A stretch of 64,000 bases of DNA from Limimaricola pyoseonensis (lineage in GTDB: Bacteria; Pseudomonadota; Alphaproteobacteria; Rhodobacterales; Rhodobacteraceae): assembly GCF_900102015.1 (NCBI RefSeq), contig NZ_FNAT01000012.1:1-64000 (forward strand), given 5' to 3'. The position numbers were made by a program, and so were the translations under genes. Below are positions 1 through 7,763 of this stretch, one piece after another. Every line of letters starts with the position of its first letter. Position 1 is the stretch's first letter. Below the pieces are notes generated by a model. It saw nothing but the letters and a program-made list of their open reading frames with translations. It was not told the origin of the DNA and made no database searches.

Positions 1-699
1 ATCGGCAGCTTCCGCCTGATCGAGGCGTTGCGCGCCACGCCTTGCGCGCATCTGATGATGGCCTCGACCTCCTCGGCCTACGGCGCCGAGACCGAGATGC
101 CCTACCGCGAGGACATGGCCGCGAACTGGCCCGTCTCGTTCTACGCCGCGACCAAGAAGGCGGGTGAGGCGATGGCGCACAGCTACGCCCATCTCTACGG
201 CATCCCGACCACCATGTTCCGCTTCTTCACGGTCTACGGGCCGTGGGGGCGGCCGGACATGGCGCTGTTCAAGTTCACCCGCGCGATCCTCGCGGGCGAG
301 CCGATCGATCTCTACAACCATGGCCGGATGCGGCGCGATTTCACCTATGTCGAGGATCTCGTCGAGGGGTTGCTCAGGCTCTCGGGCCGCCCGCCCGAGG
401 GCCCCGGTGCGCGCGGCCCGGCGATCGCCGGCGACAGCCTGTCGCCGGTCGCGCCGTGGCGGGTGGTCAACATCGGCCATGGCGCGCCGCAGGTGCTGGG
501 CGATTTCGTCGCGGCGATCGAGGCGGCCACGGGGCGTGCCGCGATCCGCAACCTGATGGAGATCCAGCCCGGCGACGTGCCCGCGACATGGGCCGACACG
601 CGCCTGCAGGAGGCGCTGATCGGCAAGCTGCCGAAGACGCCGCTGGCCGAGGGCGTGGCGAATTTCGTGGCGTGGTATCGCGACCACTACCGCGTCTGA
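1..699 (+). CDS. UDP-glucuronate 4-epimerase-like NAD-dependent epimerase, 5' part cut off by window edge
   Basis: Extended short-chain dehydrogenase/reductase fold; the visible part is 232 residues. It shows the catalytic Ser region (STSSAYG, visible residues 22-28) and the YxxxK pair (Y48, K52). The segments RFFTVYGPWGRPDM and YNHGRMRRDFTYVEDLV are characteristic of the CapI/LpsL class that interconverts UDP-glucuronate and UDP-galacturonate. The NAD-binding GxxGxxG motif lies upstream of base 1; about 110 residues are missing for a typical length near 340. The likely role is cytoplasmic supply of UDP-galacturonate for the polysaccharide genes around it, which fits with ugd at the other window edge. 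Other UDP-sugar 4-epimerases are possible alternatives. Confidence 0.85.
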   Translation: MGSFRLIEALRATPCAHLMMASTSSAYGAETEMPYREDMAANWPVSFYAATKKAGEAMAHSYAHLYGIPTTMFRFFTVYGPWGRPDMALFKFTRAILAGEPIDLYNHGRMRRDFTYVEDLVEGLLRLSGRPPEGPGARGPAIAGDSLSPVAPWRVVNIGHGAPQVLGDFVAAIEAATGRAAIRNLMEIQPGDVPATWADTRLQEALIGKLPKTPLAEGVANFVAWYRDHYRV

Positions 700-721
700 G
701 GTCTGCAAATAGTAGGCATCA

Positions 722-737
722 GGTTACTCCAGTAACC
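722..737. terminator. Hairpin between convergent genes
   Basis: Perfect 7-bp stem GGTTACT/AGTAACC with a CC loop. It overlaps the recombinase stop codon and follows the epimerase stop by 22 bp. There is no T-run on either side, so its role as a bidirectional terminator is inferred from position only. Confidence 0.4.
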
Positions 738-1608
738 CCGCCTGCCGCGCCCGCTCCAGCAGGTGTGCGACCGACGAGATCGCCCATTTCGAACGCCCCC
801 TCGGCGTCGGCTCGCGCATCGCCTCGAGCCGCGCCGCGATCTCCCTCAGGGACATGTCGGGCGCCGCGCGCCTGATGCCGGCGACGATCGCCAGGAGCCG
901 GTCGTCGCGCGGCGCCCGCGGCGCGCGGTCGAGCGCCGAAGCCTCCAGCAGCCCGTCCTTCACGAAGCGCGCGCTGGCGCGGCGCAGCCGCTCGACGGTC
1001 CAGGGCGCCGCCTCGGGGTGCCGGCTGTTGACGATCCGCACCACGTCCTCCCAGGGCAGGCGCGGCCGGAACTGCCGCACCGCGGGCAGCCAGTGCCGCG
1101 CCTCGTCGTTGAGCTTGTCGAAATAGCCGCGGTCGCGCGCGCGGCTGACCTTGGCGATGGCCGCCGGATCGCGGGCGCGCAGGCCCGGATTGCCGCCGAC
1201 GCGGCCCTCCCTGCGCGCCGAGGCGAGCCCCGCCAGCGTCCGCTCGCGGATCAGCGCGCGCTCGAACTCCGCCGTGGCGCCGAGGATCTGCAGCGTGAAC
1301 TTGCCCTGCGGCGAGGTGGTGTCGATCGGGTCGCCGAGCGAGCGGAAATGCGCGTCCCTCGCCTCGAGCGTCTCGATCACCTCCAGAAGATGCGACAGCG
1401 AGCGCGCCAGCCGGTCGATCCGCACCGTGACCAGCACGTCGCCGGGGCGGATGCCGGCCACGAGCCGCGCCAGCACCGGCCGGGCGCGCCGGGCGCCCGA
1501 GGCGAACTCCTCGTGGATCTCGGCGCAGCCGGCGGCCTCGAGCGCGCGGCGCTGCGCGGCGGTGTCCTGGCTCTCGGTCGAGACGCGGGCATAGCCGATC
1601 AGGCGCAT
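724..1608 (-). CDS. Serine recombinase (resolvase/invertase family)
   Basis: 294 residues. The N-terminal resolvase catalytic domain (about residues 1-140) begins MRLIGYARVSTESQDTAAQR, with the nucleophilic Ser in RVST. It continues with the arginine-rich active-site segment RIDRLARSLSHL and the E-helix region GATAEFERALIRERT. About 150 residues follow, longer than the short HTH tail of Tn3-type resolvases and without a recognised domain; this part probably carries DNA binding. The family cuts and rejoins DNA at paired sites, so resolution of plasmid multimers or site-specific inversion is likely. It converges on the epimerase gene. The start at 1608 is the only in-frame ATG close to the catalytic motif. 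Confidence 0.88.
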   Translation of the reverse strand: MRLIGYARVSTESQDTAAQRRALEAAGCAEIHEEFASGARRARPVLARLVAGIRPGDVLVTVRIDRLARSLSHLLEVIETLEARDAHFRSLGDPIDTTSPQGKFTLQILGATAEFERALIRERTLAGLASARREGRVGGNPGLRARDPAAIAKVSRARDRGYFDKLNDEARHWLPAVRQFRPRLPWEDVVRIVNSRHPEAAPWTVERLRRASARFVKDGLLEASALDRAPRAPRDDRLLAIVAGIRRAAPDMSLREIAARLEAMREPTPRGRSKWAISSVAHLLERARQAGLLE

Positions 1609-1645
1609 GGGTGGTGTCCAATACAGTCAGACGCGAGGATACGAC

Positions 1646-1657
1646 CGTTTGCAAACG
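1646..1657. promoter_or_regulatory. 12-bp palindrome upstream of the recombinase gene
   Basis: Perfect palindrome CGTTTGCAAACG, 38 bp upstream of the recombinase start, in the divergent gap between the recombinase and the DUF1612/HTH-type gene. Candidate operator or recombinase contact site; the function is inferred from position. Confidence 0.35.
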
Positions 1658-1836
1658 CCGGCAATCGCATGGAGACGCCCTGCGCCGTGCCGCCACCGGG
1701 CGGGCATCGCCTTGCCGGCAAGGGCGCGGGGGTGATGAGCGCGGGCCCGCGGCCACCGGTGCGGGGCGGAGAGGTCTGGACGATCATGGCGGCGCGGCCT
1801 GCCGGTTCTGACCGGGCGGCGAAAGATCGGGCTGGA

Positions 1837-1860
1837 TGAAGCGAAACCACGTTCGCTTCA
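1837..1860. promoter_or_regulatory. Inverted repeat upstream of the DUF1612/HTH-type gene
   Basis: Perfect 9-bp arms TGAAGCGAA (1837-1845) and TTCGCTTCA (1852-1860) around a 6-bp spacer. It lies 45 bp ahead of the chosen start at 1905. The stretch GCGAAACCACG (1841-1851) is the exact reverse complement of CGTGGTTTCGC in the repA iteron region (15291-15301). This suggests an operator, possibly shared with the replication control system. Confidence 0.5.
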
Positions 1861-1904
1861 CCTCGGCGCTGCATCCCCCTGCAAAACCGTGTAGGCCGCA
1901 TGTC

Positions 1905-3032
1905 ATGCCTCATGCCCCCGATCCGTCCCGCACCACCGCCCAGATGCTGCTGCGCGCCGAGGTGCTCGCCGCCCGGCTCGAGGCCACGGCGCGGGCCGAG
2001 CCGGAGCTGGGCCAGCTCTGGCGCGCCGAGCTGGCGCTGTCGGAGGCGGTGGCCAGCGCCGGGCTCGAGGGCGTCCGGGTCTCTGAGGCGCATCTGCTGC
2101 CGCGCGTCGCGTCGAATGGCGGGCAGGCGCCCGAGCCCGGCGGCGCGGAGCTGGCGCTCGGCCTGATGCGGGCGCTGAAGGCGCCGGGCGACCCGCTGGC
2201 CGAGCCGGTGGCGGTGCTGCGCCGCTTCGAGCGGCTCGCCGGCTCGGCCCCGGACCCGGAGGCCGAGCGCCCGGACGACGCCGCGCTCGCCGCCCTCTTC
2301 GAGGGCCTGCGCCCCGGCGACATGCCGATCCTGGGCGCGGCGAGGGTGGCGGCGGGCTATGGCCGGCTGACCCGCCGCGCGAGCCCCGCGGTCGAGCGGC
2401 TGCTGTTCATGGCGGTCGAAGGCCGTCTGCGCGGCACCCCCGGCGGTCCGGCCCCCGGGGCCGACCCGCTGCGCGGCCTCTCGGGCCGCGTCGACGCCGG
2501 CTGGATCTGCCCGCCGGCGCTGGCGCTGAGCCACCGCCGCTTTCGCCCCTGGTCGCCGGGCGGCGCCGCGGGCCTTACCGCCCTGGCCGAGGGGCTGAAC
2601 GGCGTGCTCGAGGCCGAGACCGGGCGCATCGCGCTGTCGCGCGACTGGCTGCGGCGCGGGCTGGCGCTGGCCGGGACGCGGCGGCGCAGCACGCGGATGG
2701 CCGACGCCCTGCGCGCCTTCGCCCGCAGCCCGGTGCTGAGCTCGGGGCTTCTGGCCGAGGCGATCGGCGTGTCGCGGCGCGGCGCGCTGAACCTGATCGA
2801 GACGCTGGAGGCCGAGGGCCTGCTGCGCGAGATCACCCACCGCCGCAGCGCCCGGATCTGGGCCGTGCCGGGCATCGGCGCGCGGCTGGCCGCCCGGCCG
2901 GGACAGGACGCTTTCGCGCGGATGCGGCGGGCGGAGTCGGATGGGTATGCGGCGGAACTGGAGCGGAGCTTCGCCGATCTCGACAGGGCGCTGGCCCGGG
3001 CCGACCGCTGGTCGGGGTCGCCGGAGGCCTGA
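1905..3032 (+). CDS. DUF1612/helix-turn-helix protein (RHE_PE00001-like)
   Basis: 375 residues, Ala/Arg/Leu-rich. The overall pattern resembles the RHE_PE00001-like proteins common on rhizobial and rhodobacteral plasmids: an N-terminal helical DUF1612-like region, then a winged helix-turn-helix near residues 272-310 (LSSGLLAEAIGVSRRGALNL, then ETLEAEGLLREITHRRSARIW). Biochemical function is unknown; DNA binding is inferred from the HTH. An in-frame ATG at 1836 would lengthen it by 23 residues, but that start lies across the inverted repeat, so 1905 is preferred. No clear Shine-Dalgarno sequence is visible. It stands alone between the recombinase and the repeat-rich gap. Confidence 0.65.
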   Translation: MPHAPDPSRTTAQMLLRAEVLAARLEATARAEPELGQLWRAELALSEAVASAGLEGVRVSEAHLLPRVASNGGQAPEPGGAELALGLMRALKAPGDPLAEPVAVLRRFERLAGSAPDPEAERPDDAALAALFEGLRPGDMPILGAARVAAGYGRLTRRASPAVERLLFMAVEGRLRGTPGGPAPGADPLRGLSGRVDAGWICPPALALSHRRFRPWSPGGAAGLTALAEGLNGVLEAETGRIALSRDWLRRGLALAGTRRRSTRMADALRAFARSPVLSSGLLAEAIGVSRRGALNLIETLEAEGLLREITHRRSARIWAVPGIGARLAARPGQDAFARMRRAESDGYAAELERSFADLDRALARADRWSGSPEA

Positions 3033-3140
3033 ATGGGTTTGGCGGGCGGGCGGCAGCTCGGGGGACCTGTCACCCGGGTTGAACGGGCGACGGGCGGCCG
3101 GATCAACGGAAATGTGAGCGGCGCGGCCGCCTGGTTATTC

Positions 3141-3166
3141 GTGATCACATCGCTTGTGATCACATC
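3141..3166. repeat. Tandem GTGATCACATC repeat
   Basis: Two 11-bp copies (3141-3151 and 3156-3166) with a 15-bp period; each contains the palindrome TGATCA. They lie about 110 bp after the DUF1612/HTH-type gene. Confidence 0.7.
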
Positions 3167-3228
3167 CGCTGCGGGTCCTTCCCCGGGAAATCGGACAGCC
3201 GCGGGGGGCGCGGAGCGCGAATCTCCAC

Positions 3229-3294
3229 GATTCCTAGCAAAGTCCATAGGTTAGACCGTGAGACTAGGGCAAATGCCTCAGTCTGCTAGGAATC
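3229..3294. repeat. Nested long inverted repeats
   Basis: Outer arms GATTCCTAGCA (3229-3239) and TGCTAGGAATC (3284-3294) are perfect reverse complements. Inside lies a second, imperfect hairpin, AGACTAGGGCA/TGCCTCAGTCT (about 3261-3284, two mismatches, AA loop). The pair could form a branched structure in DNA or RNA. Confidence 0.65.
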
Positions 3295-3307
3295 TTGTCC
3301 GGGTATC

Positions 3308-3355
3308 AGGTCACGAGTGCTGACCTTTCCTCCCAAACCTGTCATAATTGTTGAC
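3308..3355. promoter_or_regulatory. Twin GTCA-N7-TGAC sites
   Basis: AGGTCA-N7-TGACCT (3308-3326) is followed by GTCA-N7-TGAC (3341-3355). Centres are about 31 bp apart, close to three helical turns, so both would face the same side of the DNA. This suits a dimeric repressor pair or subsites of a serine recombinase res site; which applies cannot be told from sequence alone. Confidence 0.5.
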
Positions 3356-3474
3356 CTATATGCGCCACCCCCGCGCGGAACGGGGCCGGGATCGAGAGGG
3401 TATCCGGGCGGTCCTCGCCGGGGTCGATCTGGCGTGCCTGACAGGGCCTATTCCAGTGGGATGTGAAAAGCGGC

Positions 3475-3570
3475 TGATCTAGTGTGATCTAGTGGCCTAA
3501 ATTCACTCACTCGCTCAGATAAAGCATTGACCATAAAAGAGAAAATGGCTGCTGATCTAGTGATCTAGTG
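3475..3570. repeat. Two clusters of TGATCTAGTG repeats
   Basis: TGATCTAGTG occurs in tandem at 3475-3484 and 3485-3494. A fused pair (TGATCTAG twice, then TG) lies at 3553-3570. About 60 bp of AT-rich sequence separates the clusters. Short tandem copies beside AT-rich DNA resemble iterons, but no replicase gene is adjacent. Confidence 0.65.
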
Positions 3571-3799
3571 AACTAACCGATGGAGGACTTGAGGAAAAAG
3601 ATGATAAGGTAGTTCAATGACTAAACTACACGAGCATCCTCCCAGACGGCTAGACAATAGGCGATTTCACTCAATCACCCGATCAGCGAGGGCGTAAGCC
3701 CCGGTAAGTATTGGGATTTCTTCCTGATCCACTGAATCCGGGGCCACTCGACCGGCAGCGCCGTTCGGTGTGCAGCGAGCCGTTTTTCACCACGATCCG

Positions 3800-3814
3800 T
3801 CACATTGCATGTGA
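3800..3814. repeat. 15-bp palindrome before the iteron-like array
   Basis: TCACAT-TGC-ATGTGA, a perfect palindrome with a 3-bp centre, immediately left of the array at 3816-3950. Its TGTGA half also occurs in the array units. Confidence 0.55.
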
Positions 3815-3815
3815 A

Positions 3816-3950
3816 GTTTCAACCTGCGTTGGAGTTTTCAACATGCGTGTGACTCCATTTCGTACCGCGAACGGCCTCAACTCCCGTGTGAAACAACGTC
3901 ACACGCACGTTGAAACCTTCGTAAGTCGGCTTCACACGAGAGTTGAAAAC
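3816..3950. repeat. Array of five about 18-bp repeats, three forward and two inverted
   Basis: Consensus TTTCAAC-N-TGCGTGTGA. Forward copies: 3816-3833, 3834-3852 and 3875-3893. Reverse copies: 3899-3917 and 3931-3950. Copies 1 and 2 abut, and copies 3 and 4 face each other (CGTGTGA...TCACACG). The variation is in the middle of the unit, as expected for a protein-binding array. No gene overlaps convincingly. Candidate accessory origin, partition or operator array. Confidence 0.7.
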
Positions 3951-3965
3951 GTGGGCTCACGAGCC

Positions 3966-3993
3966 AAAAAAAAACGGCCCCCGAAGGAGCCGT
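3966..3993 (-). terminator. Rho-independent terminator of the rml operon
   Basis: On the minus strand an 8-bp stem ACGGCTCC/GGGGCCGT (one G-T pair) closes a TTCG tetraloop and is followed by nine T residues (plus-strand A tract 3966-3974). It lies about 115 bp after the rmlA stop, in the right direction to end the rmlCBDA transcript. Confidence 0.9.
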
Positions 3994-4109
3994 TTTCGTC
4001 GTCAGTCGAGCATATCGTCGAGGTCATCTGGCGGGTCCGCTTCGACCTATCACGGCACACCTGACCGCATCCGAAGACCGGCGGTGGGCCGAAACGACCC
4101 GCTCCCCGC

Positions 4110-4979
4110 TCAAAGCCCCCTCAGATACGCCCCGTAGCCGTTCTTCCCGAACACCTCCGCCCGCGCCATCAGGCTCTCGCGGTCGATCCAGCCCAAGCTG
4201 TAGGCGATCTCGTCCGGGCTGCCGGTCTGCAGACCCTGCCGCTTCTCGAGCGTGCGCACGAAGTTGCCGGCATCCAGAAGCGAGCCATGCGTGCCAGTGT
4301 CGAGCCAGGCGTAGCCGCGGCCCATGGTCTCGACCCTGAGCAGGCCCTGGTCGAGATAGCTCTCGAGCAGCGTGGTGATCTCCAGCTCGCCGCGTGCCGA
4401 AGGCTTCACCGCGCGGGCGCGCTCGGGGGCGGAGGCGTCGAGGAAGTAGAGGCCGGTCACGGCGTAGTTCGACGGCGGGACCTCGGGCTTCTCGATGATC
4501 GCCTTCGCCCGGCCCTCGGCGTCGAAATCGACCACGCCGTACCGCTCGGGGTCGGCGACGTGGTAGCCGAAGACCGTGCCGCCCTCGGTCCGCGCATCGG
4601 CCGCCGCCAGCATCTCGGGCAACCCGTGGCCGAAGAAGATGTTGTCGCCCAGCACCATCGCCGAGGGGCTGCCTGCGAGGAAGTCCTCGGCCAGGATGTA
4701 GGCCTGCGCGAGGCCGTCCGGGCTCGGCTGCTCGATATAGGTGAGCGAGATGCCCCACTGGCTGCCGTCGCCCATGAGGCGGCGGAACTGGTCCTGGTCC
4801 TCGGGCGTGGTGATCACCGCGATCTCGCGGATGCCGGCCAGCATCAGCGCCGAGAGCGGGTAGTAGATCATCGGCTTGTCGTAGACCGGCAGCAGCTGCT
4901 TCGAGACGCCCATGGTGATCGGGTAGAGCCGGGTGCCGGAGCCCCCGGCGAGGATGATGCCCTTGCGGCCTGCGGTCAT
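4110..4979 (-). CDS. rmlA: Glucose-1-phosphate thymidylyltransferase
   Basis: 289 residues, the usual RmlA length. It makes dTDP-glucose from dTTP and glucose-1-phosphate, the first step to dTDP-L-rhamnose. The nucleotidyltransferase signature [11 protein letters not shown] is at residues 11-21, followed by [25 protein letters not shown] and the sugar-binding segment [18 protein letters not shown]. It is the last gene of rmlCBDA. Its ATG overlaps the rmlD stop by 4 bp (ATGA), which suggests translational coupling, and a strong terminator lies downstream. Cytoplasmic. Confidence 0.97.
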   Translation of the reverse strand: MTAGRKGIILAGGSGTRLYPITMGVSKQLLPVYDKPMIYYPLSALMLAGIREIAVITTPEDQDQFRRLMGDGSQWGISLTYIEQPSPDGLAQAYILAEDFLAGSPSAMVLGDNIFFGHGLPEMLAAADARTEGGTVFGYHVADPERYGVVDFDAEGRAKAIIEKPEVPPSNYAVTGLYFLDASAPERARAVKPSARGELEITTLLESYLDQGLLRVETMGRGYAWLDTGTHGSLLDAGNFVRTLEKRQGLQTGSPDEIAYSLGWIDRESLMARAEVFGKNGYGAYLRGL

Positions 4980-5857
4980 GTCGTACGGTCCAGTTCGGTG
5001 AGGATGCGGTCGAGGCCGGCCCGCCAGTCGGGCCGGGCGATGCCGAAGGCGGCCTCGGTGGCGCGGCAGTCGAGCCGCGAATTGCGCGGGCGCGGCGCCG
5101 GCGTCGGGTAGGCGCTGCTGGGAATGTCTTCGATCGCGCAGTCGCGGCCGCCCCGGGGCATGATTTCGCGCGCGAAGCCGGCCCAGCTCGTGTCCGGCGC
5201 GCCGGAGAAATGGTAGACGCCGCTCTTCGCCGGGTCGGCGGCGAGCGCCTCGGCGATGGTCACGCAGGCTTGCGCGATCGCGTCCGCCGGGGTCGGGCCG
5301 CCGACCTGGTCGGCGACGACGTTGAGCGCGTCGCGCTCGGCGCCGAGCCGCAGCATGGTCTTCACGAAGTTCGCGCCATGCGCCGAGAACACCCACGAGG
5401 TGCGCAGCACCGCCCAGCCGGCGGGGTTGCCGGCCCGCGCCACCCCCTCCTCGCCCGCGAGCTTGGTCCGCCCATAGGCGCCGAGCGGCGCCGTGGGCGC
5501 ATCGGGGGCGAAGGGCGCCTCGCCCGCGCCGTCGAAGACGTAGTCGGTCGAGATGTGGACGAAGGGCAGACCGGCCTCCGCCGCCGCCCGCGCCAGCGCG
5601 GCGGGGGCTTCGGCGTTGAGCCGGTGCGCCGCCGCCTCCTCGGTTTCGGCCGCGTCCACCGCGGTCCAGGCGGCGGCGTTGATCACCGCATGCGGCCAGC
5701 CGGTCGCGGCCTCGCGCGCGAGGATCTTGGCCGCGCCCTCGGGGTCCGACAGGTCGGCGCTCTCGCGGCCCATGCAGCGGATCTCGTGGCCCTGCCCGTC
5801 GAGCCGGGCAAGCTCCGTCGCCACCTGCCCCGAGCGGCCGAAGACCAGCACCCTCAT
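4976..5857 (-). CDS. rmlD: dTDP-4-dehydrorhamnose reductase
   Basis: 293 residues. Last step of dTDP-L-rhamnose synthesis: NAD(P)H reduction of the 4-keto group. The N-terminal Rossmann segment is [16 protein letters not shown]. It continues with [14 protein letters not shown], the active-site segment [12 protein letters not shown] and the YGRTKLAGE motif with catalytic Tyr and Lys. The frame stays open 31 codons further upstream, but that extension lies inside rmlB and has no family match. The ATG at 5857 overlaps the rmlB stop (ATGA), so this start is secure. Confidence 0.96.
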   Translation of the reverse strand: MRVLVFGRSGQVATELARLDGQGHEIRCMGRESADLSDPEGAAKILAREAATGWPHAVINAAAWTAVDAAETEEAAAHRLNAEAPAALARAAAEAGLPFVHISTDYVFDGAGEAPFAPDAPTAPLGAYGRTKLAGEEGVARAGNPAGWAVLRTSWVFSAHGANFVKTMLRLGAERDALNVVADQVGGPTPADAIAQACVTIAEALAADPAKSGVYHFSGAPDTSWAGFAREIMPRGGRDCAIEDIPSSAYPTPAPRPRNSRLDCRATEAAFGIARPDWRAGLDRILTELDRTT

Positions 5858-6918
5858 CGCGCCACCGCCTTCTGCCCGGTCCCCAGTCTCTGACCCACGC
5901 CCTCGCGCGCCTGCAGCGGCCGCCACCAGTCCTCGTTGGCGAGGTACCACTCGACCGTGCGGCGCAGCCCCTGCTCGACCGTCACCGAGGGCCGCCAGCC
6001 CAGCTCGGCGCGGATGCGCGCGGGGTCGATCGCGTAGCGCGCGTCATGGCCGGGCCGGTCGGCGACGAAGGCGATCTGGTCGGCATAGGCGCCGCTCTGC
6101 TTCGGGCGCAGCTCGTCGAGGATGCCGCAGAGCGTGCGCACCAGATCGAGATTGGTCCGCTCGTTCTCGCCACCGATGTTGTAACTGCGCCCGACGCGGC
6201 CCTTCTCCAGAACGGTCAGCAGCGCGTCGGCGTGATCCTCGACATAGAGCCAGTCGCGGATGTTCTGGCCCTCGCCGTAGATCGGGAGTTCCTTCCCGGC
6301 GAGCGCGTTCAGGATCACCACCGGGATCAGCTTCTCGGGGAAGTGATACGGCCCGTAATTGTTCGAGCAGTTGGTGAGCAGGACGGGCAGCCCGTAGGTC
6401 TCGTGCCAGGCCCGCACCAGGTGGTCCGAGGCCGCCTTCGAGGCCGAGTAGGGCGAGCGCGGGTCGTAGGGCGTCTCCTCGGTGAACTTGACCTCCGGGT
6501 CGGCCGGCAGCGAGCCGAACACCTCGTCGGTCGAGACGTGGTGGAAGCGGAAAGCCTCGGGCCGGCCTTGGGTTTCCCACCAGGCCCGCGCCGCCTCGAG
6601 CAGGTGGTAGGTGCCGTTCACGTTGGTCTCGACGAAGGCGCCCGGCCCGTCGATCGAGCGGTCGACATGGCTCTCGGCCGCGAGGTGCAGCACCGCGTCG
6701 GGCCGGTGCGCGGCGAAGATCCGGTCGAGCGCGGCGCGGTCGCGGATATCGGCCTGCTCAAAAGCGTAGAGCGGGCTGTCCGCCACCGGCGCCACGTTGT
6801 CGAGGCAGGCGGCGTAGGTCAGCGCGTCGAGATTGACGACCGCGTGCCCGCGCGACACGGCGAGCCGCACCACGGCCGAGCCGATGAACCCGGCACCGCC
6901 GGTGACGAGAAGCTTCAT
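5854..6918 (-). CDS. rmlB: dTDP-glucose 4,6-dehydratase
   Basis: 354 residues, the usual length. It converts dTDP-glucose to dTDP-4-keto-6-deoxyglucose with bound NAD. The NAD motif is GGAGFIGS (residues 7-14), followed by [15 protein letters not shown], the catalytic STDEVFG and the YSASK Tyr-Lys pair, then the substrate-loop segment [17 protein letters not shown]. Its ATG overlaps the rmlC stop by 4 bp and its stop overlaps the rmlD start by 4 bp. Confidence 0.97.
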   Translation of the reverse strand: MKLLVTGGAGFIGSAVVRLAVSRGHAVVNLDALTYAACLDNVAPVADSPLYAFEQADIRDRAALDRIFAAHRPDAVLHLAAESHVDRSIDGPGAFVETNVNGTYHLLEAARAWWETQGRPEAFRFHHVSTDEVFGSLPADPEVKFTEETPYDPRSPYSASKAASDHLVRAWHETYGLPVLLTNCSNNYGPYHFPEKLIPVVILNALAGKELPIYGEGQNIRDWLYVEDHADALLTVLEKGRVGRSYNIGGENERTNLDLVRTLCGILDELRPKQSGAYADQIAFVADRPGHDARYAIDPARIRAELGWRPSVTVEQGLRRTVEWYLANEDWWRPLQAREGVGQRLGTGQKAVAR

Positions 6919-7499
6919 GCCCGGTCCTCCCAGGGCAGCGGCCCCTCATAGGCAAAGGGGCTGTCGATCTGCGACAGACGCGGCGCGGCGGCGTCCTTGT
7001 CCGACAGCACCGGCGCGCCGGACAGCGGCCAGTCGATGCCGAGATCCGGGTCGTCCCAGGCGATCCCCGCATCGCAGTCGGGCGCGTAGTAGTCCGAGCA
7101 TTTGTAGACGATCTCGGTGTCGGGCTCGAGCGTGACGAAGCCATGCGCGAAGCCCTCGGGCACCAGCAGCTGGTGGCCGTTCTCGAAGCTCAACTCCACC
7201 CCGACCCAACGGCCGAAGCTGGGCGAGCCGCGCCGGATGTCGACCGCCACGTCGTAGAGCCGCCCGCGCCCGCAGCGCACCAGCTTGGCCTGCGCATGCG
7301 GCGGGCTCTGGAAATGCAGGCCGCGCAGCGTGCCGGTCTGGGCCGAGAGCGAATGGTTGTCCTGCACGAAGTCCAGCGCCATGCCGGCCTCGGCCATGCG
7401 CCGCTGGCTCCAGCTTTCCGAGAAGAACCCGCGCGCGTCGCCGAAGCGGCGCGGTGTCAGCAGCACGACGCCCGGCAAGCCGGTTTCGGCGATCTCCAT
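6915..7499 (-). CDS. rmlC: dTDP-4-dehydrorhamnose 3,5-epimerase
   Basis: 194 residues. Double epimerisation at C3 and C5 of dTDP-4-keto-6-deoxyglucose. Cupin-fold family features: [16 protein letters not shown], the catalytic His in [23 protein letters not shown] and [14 protein letters not shown]. The start at 7499 is preferred over the ATG at 7511 because GGAGGG lies at a suitable distance before 7499. First gene of the rml operon; the operon promoter should lie in the divergent gap 7500-7763. Together with rmlB, rmlD and rmlA it gives a complete pathway. Confidence 0.96.
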   Translation of the reverse strand: MEIAETGLPGVVLLTPRRFGDARGFFSESWSQRRMAEAGMALDFVQDNHSLSAQTGTLRGLHFQSPPHAQAKLVRCGRGRLYDVAVDIRRGSPSFGRWVGVELSFENGHQLLVPEGFAHGFVTLEPDTEIVYKCSDYYAPDCDAGIAWDDPDLGIDWPLSGAPVLSDKDAAAPRLSQIDSPFAYEGPLPWEDRA

Positions 7500-7763
7500 C
7501 CGTCCCTCCATGTTCGATCCGGTGCAGCGATAGCAGGCGGAAAGGGAATGGGCCACAGCCCTCGGCAACCGCCGGGGGATCTCGCGGCGCGGACCGGCGC
7601 CCGCCGCGCCGGCCCCGCCACCCCGCCCGTTTCCGCCTTCAATCCCATCCCCGGGCATGACATCCATTGGGGTGCGATCCCCGCGCCGCCACCACCGAAG
7701 GATGTCCATGGCCCGCCTTGTCATTCCAGCGCGCATCCGCCGGCGTCGCCGCGGGCTTCGGCC

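Larger units (their letters stand above)
3033..4109. other. Repeat-rich non-coding region of about 1.1 kb
   Basis: No convincing gene. It is AT-richer than its flanks and contains several independent repeat families listed separately (3141-3166, 3229-3294, 3308-3355, 3475-3570, 3800-3950) plus the rml operon terminator. The short reading frames here lack family features and cross the repeats. The density of direct and inverted repeats is what one expects of a replication, partition or recombination region rather than an ordinary intergenic gap. Confidence 0.75.

Noticed and set aside
3033-3254. Possible 73-codon gene just after the DUF1612/HTH-type gene
   Set aside because: Its sequence is made by the GTGATCACATC repeats and the frame has no recognisable domain.
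3816-3950. CRISPR-like array
   Set aside because: Units are only about 18 bp, imperfect, in both orientations, without uniform spacers or cas genes.
3711-4064. Possible 117-codon gene in the repeat region
   Set aside because: Crosses the repeat array and the rml terminator; no family features or ribosome-binding site.
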